From an uncultured Lachnospiraceae bacterium (GTDB lineage Bacteria; Bacillota; Clostridia; Lachnospirales; Lachnospiraceae), in assembly GCA_947177165.1 (NCBI GenBank), contig CAMWTP010000018.1, forward strand, positions 1 through 64,000: DNA of 64,000 nucleotides. The letters run 5' to 3'. The position numbers were made by a program, and so were the translations under genes. Positions 27,794 to 36,172 of the stretch are shown here, in pieces. Within the stretch, counting starts at the first letter, position 1. Every line of letters starts with the position of its first letter. A model generated the notes under the pieces. It did not search any database and was not told where the DNA came from. It saw nothing but the letters and a program-made list of their open reading frames with translations.

Positions 27794-28213
27794 TTATTCC
27801 ATACCGGGTTCTGTACCTGATTCTGCATTCAGATAAAAAGGAAAGACGAGACTGTCCCTTGTGTAGCTCCCGGCTATCCTGTAATTGATATCCACGATCA
27901 GACAGCCCCTGTCGAGCTCAGGCTTCACGCTGACCTCCACATCGGCAAGTCTCGGCTCCTGCTCCAACAGCGTCTGCCCGAGCTCACTCGCCATCATGTT
28001 CATTCTCGTGACGGATGTGTCCATAAAAGTGTATGACAATAACCTGCTCCCAAAATCTTCGCGCGTAAACCGCTCCCCCTTCTGCGTCATCAGGATGATG
28101 TACACCGACTCTCTCACGCTCTGCGCACCGTCCGCCATCACCGCCCGCCCTGTCGCGGGATTCACCTGAACCGGAAATCTGAGTCCGCTTCCAAGATATG
28201 TGTTGTCCTCCAT
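27794..28213 (-). CDS. gp25-like baseplate protein (Pvc9/TssE-like)
   Basis: Baseplate wedge protein of 139 residues of the GPW/gp25 family, which nucleates sheath polymerisation at the baseplate. RFPVQVNPATGRAVMADG, SVRESVYIILMTQKGERF and EDFGSRLLSYTFM match the family layout; the acidic-Asp/Phe-Gly element (EDFGSRL) is the equivalent of the conserved E-F-G-S motif. AGGAGG precedes the start. It lies nine bases after the spike gene. Confidence 0.92.
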   Translation of the reverse strand: MEDNTYLGSGLRFPVQVNPATGRAVMADGAQSVRESVYIILMTQKGERFTREDFGSRLLSYTFMDTSVTRMNMMASELGQTLLEQEPRLADVEVSVKPELDRGCLIVDINYRIAGSYTRDSLVFPFYLNAESGTEPGME

Positions 28214-28222
28214 GACTGCCTC

Positions 28223-29035
28223 CTAACCCAGTTTCACAGGCTTGCCGCTCAGCGTCAGCATTCCGCTGCTCTCGCTTTTTAAGAGCGATGTCGCCTCTGT
28301 GCTCACCTGTCTCCCCGATATTTTGACATTGCCGTCCGCCTCAAGTTTCATGTTGGCAGACGCCTCCACAGAAAGCTTTTTCGTCTCGATACTCACCTTT
28401 CCGCTCTCGCCGTTCATGATCACTTTGATCGTATCTCCAACAGTGATCTCAAGCCGCTGCTGCGCGTGCACTTTCATGACTCCTTTCTGGGTGCTCATCT
28501 CCACGAGACAGTGCTTCTCCTTATCGTATATGGCAATCTTGTCCGCCTCGTTGTCGATGTCGATGTGGTGCTCGTCATGCGCAGTCGCCACCGTGATCTT
28601 GTCCTTTGCACCGTCCTCATTTTCATCATCCCAGAACGAAATCCTGCTGCCGTTGCGCGTCTGCAGCTGTTTGATCTGATTATGCTCATTTGCCGCGCGC
28701 TTCAAAAATTTGTCCTTATCCTTCGGAATGCAGCCAATGACATAGGGTTTCTCGATGTTTCCGTCCTCAAACGCCAGAAGAACCTGATCCCCTTTCTCTG
28801 GCAGAAAATAAATTCCCCAGCCGGGACCGATATAGGGCATCGCCATCTTTGCCCACTTTAACTGGTTCGCGTCCGTGTCCCGCACCGGAATCGTGACACA
28901 GAGACGCCCTGGCATCTCCTGTGTGTAATTTTCTGCCACGATGCCGACCATGATCCCATTGATCCGCTCGTCCCCGAATTCCGTCTTGGTAATCTGCCTC
29001 TCCGAGACGGCGTCAAATACATCAAAAAGCGCCAT
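28223..29035 (-). CDS. Spike protein, gpV/gp5 OB-fold with beta-helix
   Basis: Central spike of 270 residues. INGIMVGIVAENYTQEMPG near residue 25 begins the OB-fold of the gpV/gp5/VgrG type, with AMPYIGPGWGIYFLPEKGDQV and GNIEKPYVIGCI following. From about 165 the chain has short periodic beta strands (VSIETKKLSVEASANMKLEA) like the triple-stranded beta-helix tip. The hub domain is encoded separately just upstream, so this is a split VgrG. The start has GGGAGGG at ten bases; an ATG three codons upstream is too close to it. The tip would be capped by the PAAR-like protein. Confidence 0.9.
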   Translation of the reverse strand: MALFDVFDAVSERQITKTEFGDERINGIMVGIVAENYTQEMPGRLCVTIPVRDTDANQLKWAKMAMPYIGPGWGIYFLPEKGDQVLLAFEDGNIEKPYVIGCIPKDKDKFLKRAANEHNQIKQLQTRNGSRISFWDDENEDGAKDKITVATAHDEHHIDIDNEADKIAIYDKEKHCLVEMSTQKGVMKVHAQQRLEITVGDTIKVIMNGESGKVSIETKKLSVEASANMKLEADGNVKISGRQVSTEATSLLKSESSGMLTLSGKPVKLG

Positions 29036-29058
29036 TTGCCACATTCCCTCCCATTCCG

Positions 29059-30204
29059 CTACTCCAGCGCTGCCGCCACCGCTGTGATGTGTGTGTGATA
29101 TCCGTTCTCCGCTGACATATCGTGCCGCACCTGTGTGATGTAAAACCGGTTGTCACAAGGCTGACCCAGATCTGTCATCCTGACAAAATGTCCCGGTTTC
29201 AGCTCCGGAAGCCCGATGCAGTCACATTCCAGCGTTCCAAAGCGGTAGGCGATGTCCTCCATCAGCGCATCCGCCCGGTACTGCGCCTGTTCTTTTGACA
29301 CTGCATTGGCATCAATCACGATCCGGTGCGTCTGTCCGATCAGTGCTTTTGCCCTGTTCCCCGCAGAGATTTTGTTGGATACCTTTTTGACTGCCGACAC
29401 CATTGCCGCCTTAGCTGTGTCCATTCCCCTGACTTCCACACTCTTCACCAGACCTGTGATATCGTAGGCGAGATCATAGCTGATCACGCCGCGCTCCATT
29501 CCGATCTCCAGCAGACAATCCTCGGTTGTCTGTTTCGCCTTTCGGAAAATGACCTGGCCGTTATCCACAAAAAATTCGTAGTTAAAGCGCTTCGCCGCCC
29601 GCACGATAAACTCATAATCACTCTCCAACACCATCTCCACTGTATAGGAGGTCGTCTGATCTGCGCCGCCGCTTTTCTTGTCGGGCGTGTCATCCACCTT
29701 GACTGACTTGTAGATTCCCTCCGCATTCATCTTCTGATACATGGGCTTGTTAAAAATCTCTGTGATCGCATCCCCATAGTTTCCGGCTGTCATCTGCCTT
29801 GCATAACTGTTGGACATCATAAGCCCCTTGGCGTCCATCGCAGTGACCTCCACATGATGAATGTCCCCCTCTCCGCACACAAAGCGGGCCTGCGCCACAA
29901 AACCTACAAACACTTCCTCCTCCGCACCGTGATACCCCAAGGAGACCGTCACGGCACTGCCAAGCTGCACATACTCCCTGAATCTGGAGAATTCGTAGCA
30001 TTTCTTCTCCAGATCATACACATTGTAGATCGCGTACGTGACGGCGGACGCCTCCAGCCCGCAGCTGAGCTCCACCTCTATATTGCTCAGCACCAGCTCG
30101 TGTTTGTTTTCTGAAAACAGCTTGTCACCGACACGCAGTGTTACCACAGGATAGGCAAACGCGCTGTATTTTTTTCTGAGAGTATTGTAATCTTTCTTTG
30201 ACAT
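29059..30204 (-). CDS. Hub protein, gpD/gp27-like
   Basis: Tail hub of 381 residues of the phage late control D family, which joins the tube to the spike. SNIEVELSCGLEASAVTYAI, SRFREYVQLGSAVTVSLGY and TAMDAKGLMMSNSYARQ near residue 130 fit the gp27 double-barrel. VEMVLESDYEFIVRAAKRFN and GQVIFRKA near residue 190-235 are strong gpD signatures. It ends about 23 bases before the spike start; in Photorhabdus-type systems the two are one VgrG-like chain. The start has GAGG at eight bases. It follows the second CIS_tube gene. Confidence 0.9.
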   Translation of the reverse strand: MSKKDYNTLRKKYSAFAYPVVTLRVGDKLFSENKHELVLSNIEVELSCGLEASAVTYAIYNVYDLEKKCYEFSRFREYVQLGSAVTVSLGYHGAEEEVFVGFVAQARFVCGEGDIHHVEVTAMDAKGLMMSNSYARQMTAGNYGDAITEIFNKPMYQKMNAEGIYKSVKVDDTPDKKSGGADQTTSYTVEMVLESDYEFIVRAAKRFNYEFFVDNGQVIFRKAKQTTEDCLLEIGMERGVISYDLAYDITGLVKSVEVRGMDTAKAAMVSAVKKVSNKISAGNRAKALIGQTHRIVIDANAVSKEQAQYRADALMEDIAYRFGTLECDCIGLPELKPGHFVRMTDLGQPCDNRFYITQVRHDMSAENGYHTHITAVAAALE

Positions 30205-30214
30205 CGTTCTTTCC

Positions 30215-30814
30215 TCAACTGTTCGCTTCCAATGTGTCAACTGTCTTGTCTGTCGGTTCCGGTTTTCTTGATGTCTCGATGGTCATATCCATGTGCCCGC
30301 TGATGGGCACTCCCGATGGGTCAAACATGTCGTACTCTCCCGAAAAGGATACCAGCCTCCCCTCGATCTGAATGTTCGACCACGCAAATTCTACCTGTTT
30401 CGTTGAACTCCTTCGTATCATATCCAGAATCCGCTCCATCTGCTCCCGAACGGACTGATCCCCAGAATAGCGGCTGTGAAACAGCAGTGAGAAGGAGATA
30501 CCGACTGTGCTCTCGCCGGAAACGGTTGTGATCTGACAATCTTGATTCCCCTGATTCTCGTACTTGACCTTGTCGCTCTCTGTTACGCTGGCGCGGTACT
30601 TGATGCTGGCAGGGTTGTACTGCACCGCAATCTCGTCCCTATCCCGGCTCCCTGCATTTCCGCCAGCAGCCGCCCCGCCCTGTTCCAGCGCTCTCTTCGC
30701 TGCCAGATTCTGCCGTTGTTTTGCGGATTTTGCTGCCGCTATGCCCCCTGTATTCTGCTCTTTGCAGTCAATTTTAAGGACCGCCTTGCGATATGACGGC
30801 TGTTCGTGGTTCAT
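30215..30814 (-). CDS. CIS_tube-domain protein (Pvc7-like), second copy
   Basis: Protein of 199 residues. After an Ala/Gly-rich N terminus (to about 60), IAVQYNPASIKYRASV and VGISFSLLFHSRY are the start of the CIS tube/baseplate adaptor domain (PF19266-like). VEFAWSNIQIEGRLVSFSGE and FDPSGVPISGHMDMTIE complete it. Such proteins sit between tube and hub and often end in a LysM domain; none is present here. It is a distant paralog of the preceding gene, so the adaptor layer may be a hetero-oligomer (inference). Confidence 0.85.
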   Translation of the reverse strand: MNHEQPSYRKAVLKIDCKEQNTGGIAAAKSAKQRQNLAAKRALEQGGAAAGGNAGSRDRDEIAVQYNPASIKYRASVTESDKVKYENQGNQDCQITTVSGESTVGISFSLLFHSRYSGDQSVREQMERILDMIRRSSTKQVEFAWSNIQIEGRLVSFSGEYDMFDPSGVPISGHMDMTIETSRKPEPTDKTVDTLEANS

Positions 30815-30833
30815 ACTGTGTCAGACTCCTTCC

Positions 30834-31379
30834 TCAAATCCCTTCCAATGTAAGCGCGACAGTTGCCCTTGTGGGAATCCCGAGCTGGTTAAAAAGCACA
30901 TACTCTGCCTCCACACTCCGCAGCACCCCCTTGTACGACATGTCCCCCCAGCAAAAAGCCGCCTGACGCACATAAGGATCCCTGACCAGTGCGATAAACC
31001 GCTCCACATCAGGCTGCACGTCGGCATCCTCGTCGTTCGTCCTGTCAAATATAAGCTTAAAACTCACATTGATGGATGCGTCCGGATCATCTGCAAAAGC
31101 GGCCGCTATGCGCTTCTGCCCGCTCTGTGTCAGCGTTGTTTTCTTTTCCCGTTCCTGCCGACCCCTGTCATAAATGGAGAACGACAGTGTCGAGGGGTTA
31201 AACTGAACCTTTATGATCGGATTTTCCCATGCAGTTTTTGCAGGGTTTCCATTGTCCTTACCCGGGTTGCTTTTTCCTGACAGTCTGTCCCTCACAACGG
31301 AATTTGACAGCTTGCCCACGCTCTGGGCCGCATTGCAAAATACCTGTATATAGGCTGTCTCCACCTGATCTCTGCCCAT
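30834..31379 (-). CDS. CIS_tube-domain protein (Pvc7-like), first copy
   Basis: Protein of 181 residues with the same fold as its neighbour: IKVQFNPSTLSFSIYD, SINVSFKLIFDRTND, AAFCWGDMSYKGVLRSVEAE and FNQLGIPTRATVALTLEGI. No LysM domain follows. The ATG is placed two bases after the stop of the 976-residue protein (TGAGTATG), with AGGGG nine bases upstream; a TTG two codons earlier is less likely. Two adjacent, diverged adaptor genes resemble the paired Pvc5/Pvc7 arrangement of other CIS (recalled). Confidence 0.84.
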   Translation of the reverse strand: MGRDQVETAYIQVFCNAAQSVGKLSNSVVRDRLSGKSNPGKDNGNPAKTAWENPIIKVQFNPSTLSFSIYDRGRQEREKKTTLTQSGQKRIAAAFADDPDASINVSFKLIFDRTNDEDADVQPDVERFIALVRDPYVRQAAFCWGDMSYKGVLRSVEAEYVLFNQLGIPTRATVALTLEGI

Positions 31380-31381
31380 AC

Positions 31382-34312
31382 TCAATATCCCCTTCGCCGC
31401 TGTTCATTTTTCAGTCTTCTCTCCAGATCACGGTACACAATATCTGAAATCTCGTGCACCTGCGTCCTCAATTTTCGGTTGAGCAGCCGCGCGAGCTGCT
31501 CCTCGCTCTCGCTGACCAGTTTGCGCTTTATGTCCTGGAGCTGCTGCTGTGTGACCTGCTCCTGCCTGATCTGTTCCTGTTTTAACTGCTTCAGCTCCGT
31601 CTGTATCTCCGTCCGTATTTCTGTCCGCAGTATCTGATCCGCCTTTGCGGATAAGCTGTTTTCCGGGCTGCTGGAAGATTCGGACATCTGGGCTTCCGGT
31701 TTATGGACGAAATCGATGCCATGAAACCGGGGAGGTTCTATGCTCATCCGGTTTCCTATGTTTTCTATATTTTCTATATTTTCTATATTTTCTATGCTTC
31801 CTATGTTTCCTTTATCTGCCTTAGACTCCGGATATTCCGCGGGCTCTTTCCTCTCTATATCTTTCCTGCTCTGTATCAATTGCCGATTCTCCGCAGGCTC
31901 TTTCCTTTCTGTGCCTTGCTTGTTCTGTATGAATTGCTGTTTCTCTGCAGGCTCTTTCCTTTCTGTGCCTTGCTTGTTCTGTATGAATTGCTGTTTCTCT
32001 GCAGATTCTAATTTTTCTATGTATTTCTCGTTTGCTATGGATTCCAGATTTTGCATTTCTGCTGTATTTCTAATCATTTTTTCATCCGCACTTGAAAATA
32101 TTACCTCGAAATCCACATATTCCTGACAAATCCTGTCCTCTCTTTGTTCAATCTGCCTCAGGACAGCATCAATATGATTTTGCAGCTGCGTTATTTCCGT
32201 CTCTTTATGTTGATGAATCTGATACGCCGCTTCCTTCGTCTCAGCCATGTGACGGCTGTGTATCCTATCCGCTTGCGCAATGTCATGTTTCTTCCCATCG
32301 GCATCCGCTTCCGCACCGCTATCGTCGGCACTGACCGCCGCTGTATGATCCGTCTCTCCGGGGGGATATCCTAACAGCCGCCTGTAAAAGAGCTGTGTTC
32401 TCTCGTCCGTGACACGCAGTATCCTTTCTATTTCCTGCGGAAGCTCCTCCCTGATAGCCGGCGCATTCTCATAGATCTCGCGAAGTACCTCCTGCGGATT
32501 CTCCATGGCGCGCAGCGCACTCTGCCGGGCCTTCGCCTGGTCCACTGTTATGCGCTTTACTGCATTCCCAGACTTTCCAGGTTCAGTTTTCTCCCCGCTG
32601 TCCAACAGCTGTTTCATCGACACATTATGCTGGTTGACCTGCTCCAACAGCCTTACATTCTCTGTTAACGGTACCTTCCGGTCGGATACAAATTCCTCAT
32701 ACCGACTCAAAAATTCGCTCATGTAATCGTATGCGCTATCCCACTGATATGACAAATACTGGCTGTCAACCATCCCGGAATCGTTCTGCTGCTCCTGCAT
32801 TTCCTGCGCCTGTAAAATATCCCGCTGCGTCTGCATTTCCCGCAATTGCAGAATATCCCTGACATGCCCTTCTTCCTGTCTCCAGGATGGAGGAATCCAT
32901 TCATGTTCTCCCTGCTGCCGCGAAACGTCTCTCCCAGGCTCCACTTCCTGTATCTGTATCTGGAGCTGCGCATCCTCTGCCCCCTGACTCTGCAAAGCTT
33001 CCTGACCATTCTGTCCCCTCGCAGGTTTCTGGCTTTGCCGGCCGCGCCTGTTTTCCTTCTCCTGCCGGAGTATCTGATAAACTGCCTGAACCGCACGCAG
33101 CTCCTCCCTGTCCCCCGCCTCATCCGCCATCTCAACACCCTGCCCCAAAATGAGATCTGTCAACCGCTCCTCCATACGCATTTTTGCGGCAAGTTGTTTC
33201 TGAATATTCTGGTTCTCCCATATGGATAGCACGAGGTCCTCCGCCTTTCCGCTGCTGCCAGTTTCCGCCAGCAGCTGTACCAGCACTTGTTCGTCCCGTA
33301 TCAGCTCCGCCATGCACTGTGCATACGTCTGACTCTGACGCACATCGACATTTTTTTCATTCTGAAAGTACCAGAACCGTTCAAGCACGTCCTCCACACT
33401 CTGATAAAAAATGCGGGTGTAATCCCTCCATTCCGATCTGCGCCTGTCCCGATACTGCTGCCGCCCGCGGTGTATCTTTTGAACCACATTTTCAAGCACT
33501 GCCGCCGCTATGCGCTGCACCACCGCTTTCTCTGTCACTTCCCCCTGCTCAAATCTCCTGATCTCATAATACATGTCCTCCTGCCATACGGCTGGATTTG
33601 TCTGATGGAACAAGATCTCCCTGACCTGCGACAGCTGAATGGCATCCGCCTGCTCGATCCACGCAGCCTCCCGGATTCCCTGGGCAGCTGTCTTCCCCCT
33701 GTCCGTCTGGCAATTGTACGAATAGATTATATTATTGCACGCCGCAGTCCTGAGCCGCTCAAAGATTTGCCTGTGCAGATAGAGCACCGACCTGCACTCC
33801 TTGTCATAAGCCTCCTTCAGCGCTGACTTATAAATATGATGAATATGATCACGAAAGGATTCGACAACATCAGAACGATTTCTTCCATAGGAATAATAGT
33901 GGTTGAGCAGTTCATTCAGCAGTTCATTCCGCTCCATGTGGCGATGTACCTGCTGCATAAATCCGCTCACATTCATAATGCCCATTTTCTGCAGCACGGA
34001 TGCCACAAAGACTTCATCCTGATAAGTAAACTCTGGCGTGAAACAGATCATAAGCCTGTTCACCAGCTGGTTGACCAGCTCCAGTTTGATCCGGTTGTCC
34101 GCATGCATATGAGTTTCCACCGACAGGATTCCGCCATGTTCCGTATTTACATATTGTTCCGCCCCCTGCACTGCCATATGAAGAAGATCTGCGCCTGTGA
34201 TCTCTGTGCCAGTCAGCTGGTAATTTGCGGCAATTTTCTCTCCCAGTATGTCCGGGTATGTCCTTAACGCCGAGAGACTCTGTAACCGCATCGGCTCCCT
34301 GATCGTCAGCAT
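31382..34312 (-). CDS. Large Gln/Glu-rich coiled-coil protein, possible tape measure
   Basis: Protein of 976 residues that I do not recognise. Residues 1-170 look globular and helical (LLHMAVQGAEQYVNTEHGG). From about 200 the chain is rich in Gln, Glu and Arg with long coiled-coil stretches. An 18-residue repeat (KQQFIQNKQGTERKEPAE) occurs three times near 765-830, then IEN tripeptide repeats. The last 100 residues form a strong coiled coil. There is no signal peptide or hydrophobic segment. It lies between the second tube gene and the CIS_tube genes, exactly where a tape-measure gene sits in tail operons. That role is inferred from position and length only; a cargo or scaffold role is possible. 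Confidence 0.7.
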   Translation of the reverse strand: MLTIREPMRLQSLSALRTYPDILGEKIAANYQLTGTEITGADLLHMAVQGAEQYVNTEHGGILSVETHMHADNRIKLELVNQLVNRLMICFTPEFTYQDEVFVASVLQKMGIMNVSGFMQQVHRHMERNELLNELLNHYYSYGRNRSDVVESFRDHIHHIYKSALKEAYDKECRSVLYLHRQIFERLRTAACNNIIYSYNCQTDRGKTAAQGIREAAWIEQADAIQLSQVREILFHQTNPAVWQEDMYYEIRRFEQGEVTEKAVVQRIAAAVLENVVQKIHRGRQQYRDRRRSEWRDYTRIFYQSVEDVLERFWYFQNEKNVDVRQSQTYAQCMAELIRDEQVLVQLLAETGSSGKAEDLVLSIWENQNIQKQLAAKMRMEERLTDLILGQGVEMADEAGDREELRAVQAVYQILRQEKENRRGRQSQKPARGQNGQEALQSQGAEDAQLQIQIQEVEPGRDVSRQQGEHEWIPPSWRQEEGHVRDILQLREMQTQRDILQAQEMQEQQNDSGMVDSQYLSYQWDSAYDYMSEFLSRYEEFVSDRKVPLTENVRLLEQVNQHNVSMKQLLDSGEKTEPGKSGNAVKRITVDQAKARQSALRAMENPQEVLREIYENAPAIREELPQEIERILRVTDERTQLFYRRLLGYPPGETDHTAAVSADDSGAEADADGKKHDIAQADRIHSRHMAETKEAAYQIHQHKETEITQLQNHIDAVLRQIEQREDRICQEYVDFEVIFSSADEKMIRNTAEMQNLESIANEKYIEKLESAEKQQFIQNKQGTERKEPAEKQQFIQNKQGTERKEPAENRQLIQSRKDIERKEPAEYPESKADKGNIGSIENIENIENIENIGNRMSIEPPRFHGIDFVHKPEAQMSESSSSPENSLSAKADQILRTEIRTEIQTELKQLKQEQIRQEQVTQQQLQDIKRKLVSESEEQLARLLNRKLRTQVHEISDIVYRDLERRLKNEQRRRGY
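31761..31796. repeat. 9-bp tandem repeat in the coiled-coil gene
   Basis: Four tandem copies of TTTTCTATA (last one ending TATG), encoding IEN tripeptides on the minus strand. Slippage here would add or remove three residues at a time. Confidence 0.85.
31837..31998. repeat. 54-bp tandem repeat in the coiled-coil gene
   Basis: Three tandem units of 54 bases starting at 31837, 31891 and 31945; units two and three differ at one base, and the next unit begins at 31999 but decays after about eight bases. Each encodes an 18-residue Gln/Lys/Glu-rich segment. The near identity of the last two copies points to recent duplication. Confidence 0.88.
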
Positions 34313-34401
34313 GCCCACATCCCCTTTCCGATTTCAGGTTTTCTTTTTTTTATTTCTATTCATTTCTTTTCATTTCTTTTCATTTCCGATCTCCAGCCAT
34401 C

Positions 34402-34995
34402 TCAAAATATTTTGCGCCGGAGCAGTCCCATCTGTTCCATATCGGCTTTGCGAAGCTCCTGATGATCATAGGCAGCATGACGCTTTCCCTTCCCCTGAAA
34501 CCGCATGCCGGTACTGTCAAATTCCCACGGCGTCCTGATCTCTTCGGCATTCGCATTTTCCACTGTGACCTGCTGATAGGCAATCTCAGTCGTCACAGAC
34601 ATGAGACCACCCTTTTCTGCATCCAATTCTCCATACTTCTTGCTGGTCACAACCGCTCCCGAAAAGGTGAATGTCATTACCGCATGATTGAAATCATGGA
34701 CATAGCGCCCTACATAGAGTACCAGCGGCATCTGACACTGGTATCCCACCGGCAGCGGATCAAAATGCCGCTCGCCGATATAGCGCTCAATCTGCAAAAT
34801 ACTGGGTTTGGAAACTGGTTTTTCTCTCAGCTGGACATAATCGTTCACGCCGCCCTCCATGATGTTCTCGTATTCTTTCTCCTGTGCGATCCCGCTCACC
34901 TTGGTACATGGCAGATCGTACACAGCATCTACCCTGAGCAGGAAAATATAGTTCGGCATCGGATTGTTTACGAGCTCCTCTGATGGATTGGCCAT
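34402..34995 (-). CDS. Second tail tube protein (gp19-like)
   Basis: Protein of 197 residues of the T4 gp19/TIGR02241 tube group. PNYIFLLRVDAVYDLPCTKVSGI opens the tube fold (the run is cut by a strand break near residue 25), and KPSILQIERYIG and VTTEIAYQQVTVENANAE near the C terminus correspond to the last strand and helix (compare VELAYEELIIPN in the first tube protein). It has a longer C-terminal tail than the 164-residue tube. It may form the initiating tube layer at the baseplate, as in systems with two or three tube paralogs (inference). Upstream GGAGTGGAG fits the start. Confidence 0.8.
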   Translation of the reverse strand: MANPSEELVNNPMPNYIFLLRVDAVYDLPCTKVSGIAQEKEYENIMEGGVNDYVQLREKPVSKPSILQIERYIGERHFDPLPVGYQCQMPLVLYVGRYVHDFNHAVMTFTFSGAVVTSKKYGELDAEKGGLMSVTTEIAYQQVTVENANAEEIRTPWEFDSTGMRFQGKGKRHAAYDHQELRKADMEQMGLLRRKIF

Positions 34996-35009
34996 CTACT
35001 CCACTCCCT

Positions 35010-35225
35010 TTACAACTTGTTTGTCGGTCTCATATCCAGGATGCTGATCTCCCGCTGGTTTCCTCTTAGTCCCTTTCTCTCCGAGGGACTCTGGCTATTG
35101 TTGATCCTGATATGAATGTCGGAGATCTCACTGCACCACCGCCGTCTGTCCGTGTGCTCCATCTTTAGAACGGACTCCTCACTCCAATGAAAATAGTAGG
35201 CGATAAATGACATCTCCCGATACAT
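35010..35225 (-). CDS. Small DUF6760 protein
   Basis: Protein of 71 residues. MSFIAYYFHWSEESVLKMEH and RRRWCSEI match the DUF6760 pattern (AYHFHW ... LEH..RRR) seen in CIS loci next to tube genes (recalled). The rest of the chain is polar. It sits between the tail assembly protein and the second tube gene, 15-20 bases from each. Position and size suggest an assembly factor for tube or baseplate. The start may be four codons further in (GGGAG precedes that ATG as well). Confidence 0.82.
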   Translation of the reverse strand: MYREMSFIAYYFHWSEESVLKMEHTDRRRWCSEISDIHIRINNSQSPSERKGLRGNQREISILDMRPTNKL

Positions 35226-35245
35226 TTCCTCAACCGGATACAGCC

Positions 35246-35608
35246 TTATCCCTCTCGCGTAAAATTTATGGGAACCTCAAACGTGTGTCCGCACGACGGA
35301 CAGACCGCCCTGATCATGACCGGTTCCACGTTATTGATTTTCTGGTACATATCCTGCAAAAAAGCCATGTCCGCGGTAAAAAGCTTCTCGATCAGTGTCG
35401 TTGTGACCATCTCCACGCCCTCCAGCTCCGTTATGACCTTGGACAGCACCACGACGCTCAGGAACGAAGGATTGTTCAACACGCGCGGGTCTCTTGTTGC
35501 ACTGATCTCATCCCCGGCGGTCGCCAGACGCATCTTTCCATGCCGGTGGACCTCCCCGCTGCTGTCCACATACCCCTTGGGCAAGTCAAATTCATATACT
35601 GTCTGCAT
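35246..35608 (-). CDS. Tail assembly chaperone-like protein
   Basis: Protein of 120 residues. FDLPKGYVDSSGEVHRHGKM, RLATAGDEI and DPRVLNNPSFLSVVVLSKVI are the pattern of the CIS/phage tail assembly protein that follows tube genes. RAVCPSCGHTFEVP near the C terminus has a CxxC knuckle that may hold half a zinc site. In tailed phages proteins at this place chaperone the tape measure; that would fit the large coiled-coil protein three genes downstream (inference). It lies about 40 bases after the first tube gene. Confidence 0.82.
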   Translation of the reverse strand: MQTVYEFDLPKGYVDSSGEVHRHGKMRLATAGDEISATRDPRVLNNPSFLSVVVLSKVITELEGVEMVTTTLIEKLFTADMAFLQDMYQKINNVEPVMIRAVCPSCGHTFEVPINFTREG

Positions 35609-35649
35609 CTTCTCTGTCTCCTTATGTTTGTTTACAATTACTATAGTCT

Positions 35650-36144
35650 TTAATTCGGTATGATCAACTCTTCATAGGCAAGCTCCACAGTCTCGATCGC
35701 CACTTCGTTTGCCGTTGCGTTCAGATCCGGCGCGCTGTATTTTGCCACCCATGCATTTGTCAGTACCCATACCCTGGTGCCCTGAATGCTGGTCACTGCA
35801 GTGGAGGGCGTCCCTGTGTTTGTGTCGATCAGTTCAATCGACACTTTCGAGCGGGGCATCTCCCCCCTCGTCTCGCTGACACACTCCTGTATCCATGTCT
35901 TGAAAGCGCTGTCAAGCGTATATCCCATCTTCAAGGTGACATTTCCGTGCTTTACCAGCCCCGGAATTTTCACCGGTGCCATGCTGTGGGCATTTCCCTG
36001 CCGGAACTCGATCACATCCACGGAAGCCTCCACTCCACTGACTTCATTAAACGCCGCAGTGCCGCTCACTGCGTCGACCGTGACGAGAAAGTTCATTTTT
36101 GTCAATGGGTATGCGAGTCCCGATCCGTTATCATAAGCTGCCAT
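35650..36144 (-). CDS. Main tail tube protein (gp19/Pvc1-like)
   Basis: Inner tube protein of 164 residues of the T4 gp19 family. Strands LTKMNFLVTVDAVSG and FNEVSGVEASVDVIEFRQG, then PGLVKHGNVTLKMGYT, match the tube barrel, and the end AIETVELAYEELIIP is the characteristic C terminus. Hexameric rings of it would stack inside the sheath encoded just upstream (28-base gap). Length is standard for Pvc1/Afp1-type tubes. Confidence 0.93.
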   Translation of the reverse strand: MAAYDNGSGLAYPLTKMNFLVTVDAVSGTAAFNEVSGVEASVDVIEFRQGNAHSMAPVKIPGLVKHGNVTLKMGYTLDSAFKTWIQECVSETRGEMPRSKVSIELIDTNTGTPSTAVTSIQGTRVWVLTNAWVAKYSAPDLNATANEVAIETVELAYEELIIPN

Positions 36145-36172
36145 ATTTCACTTCTCCTTTATTTCCTATCCT

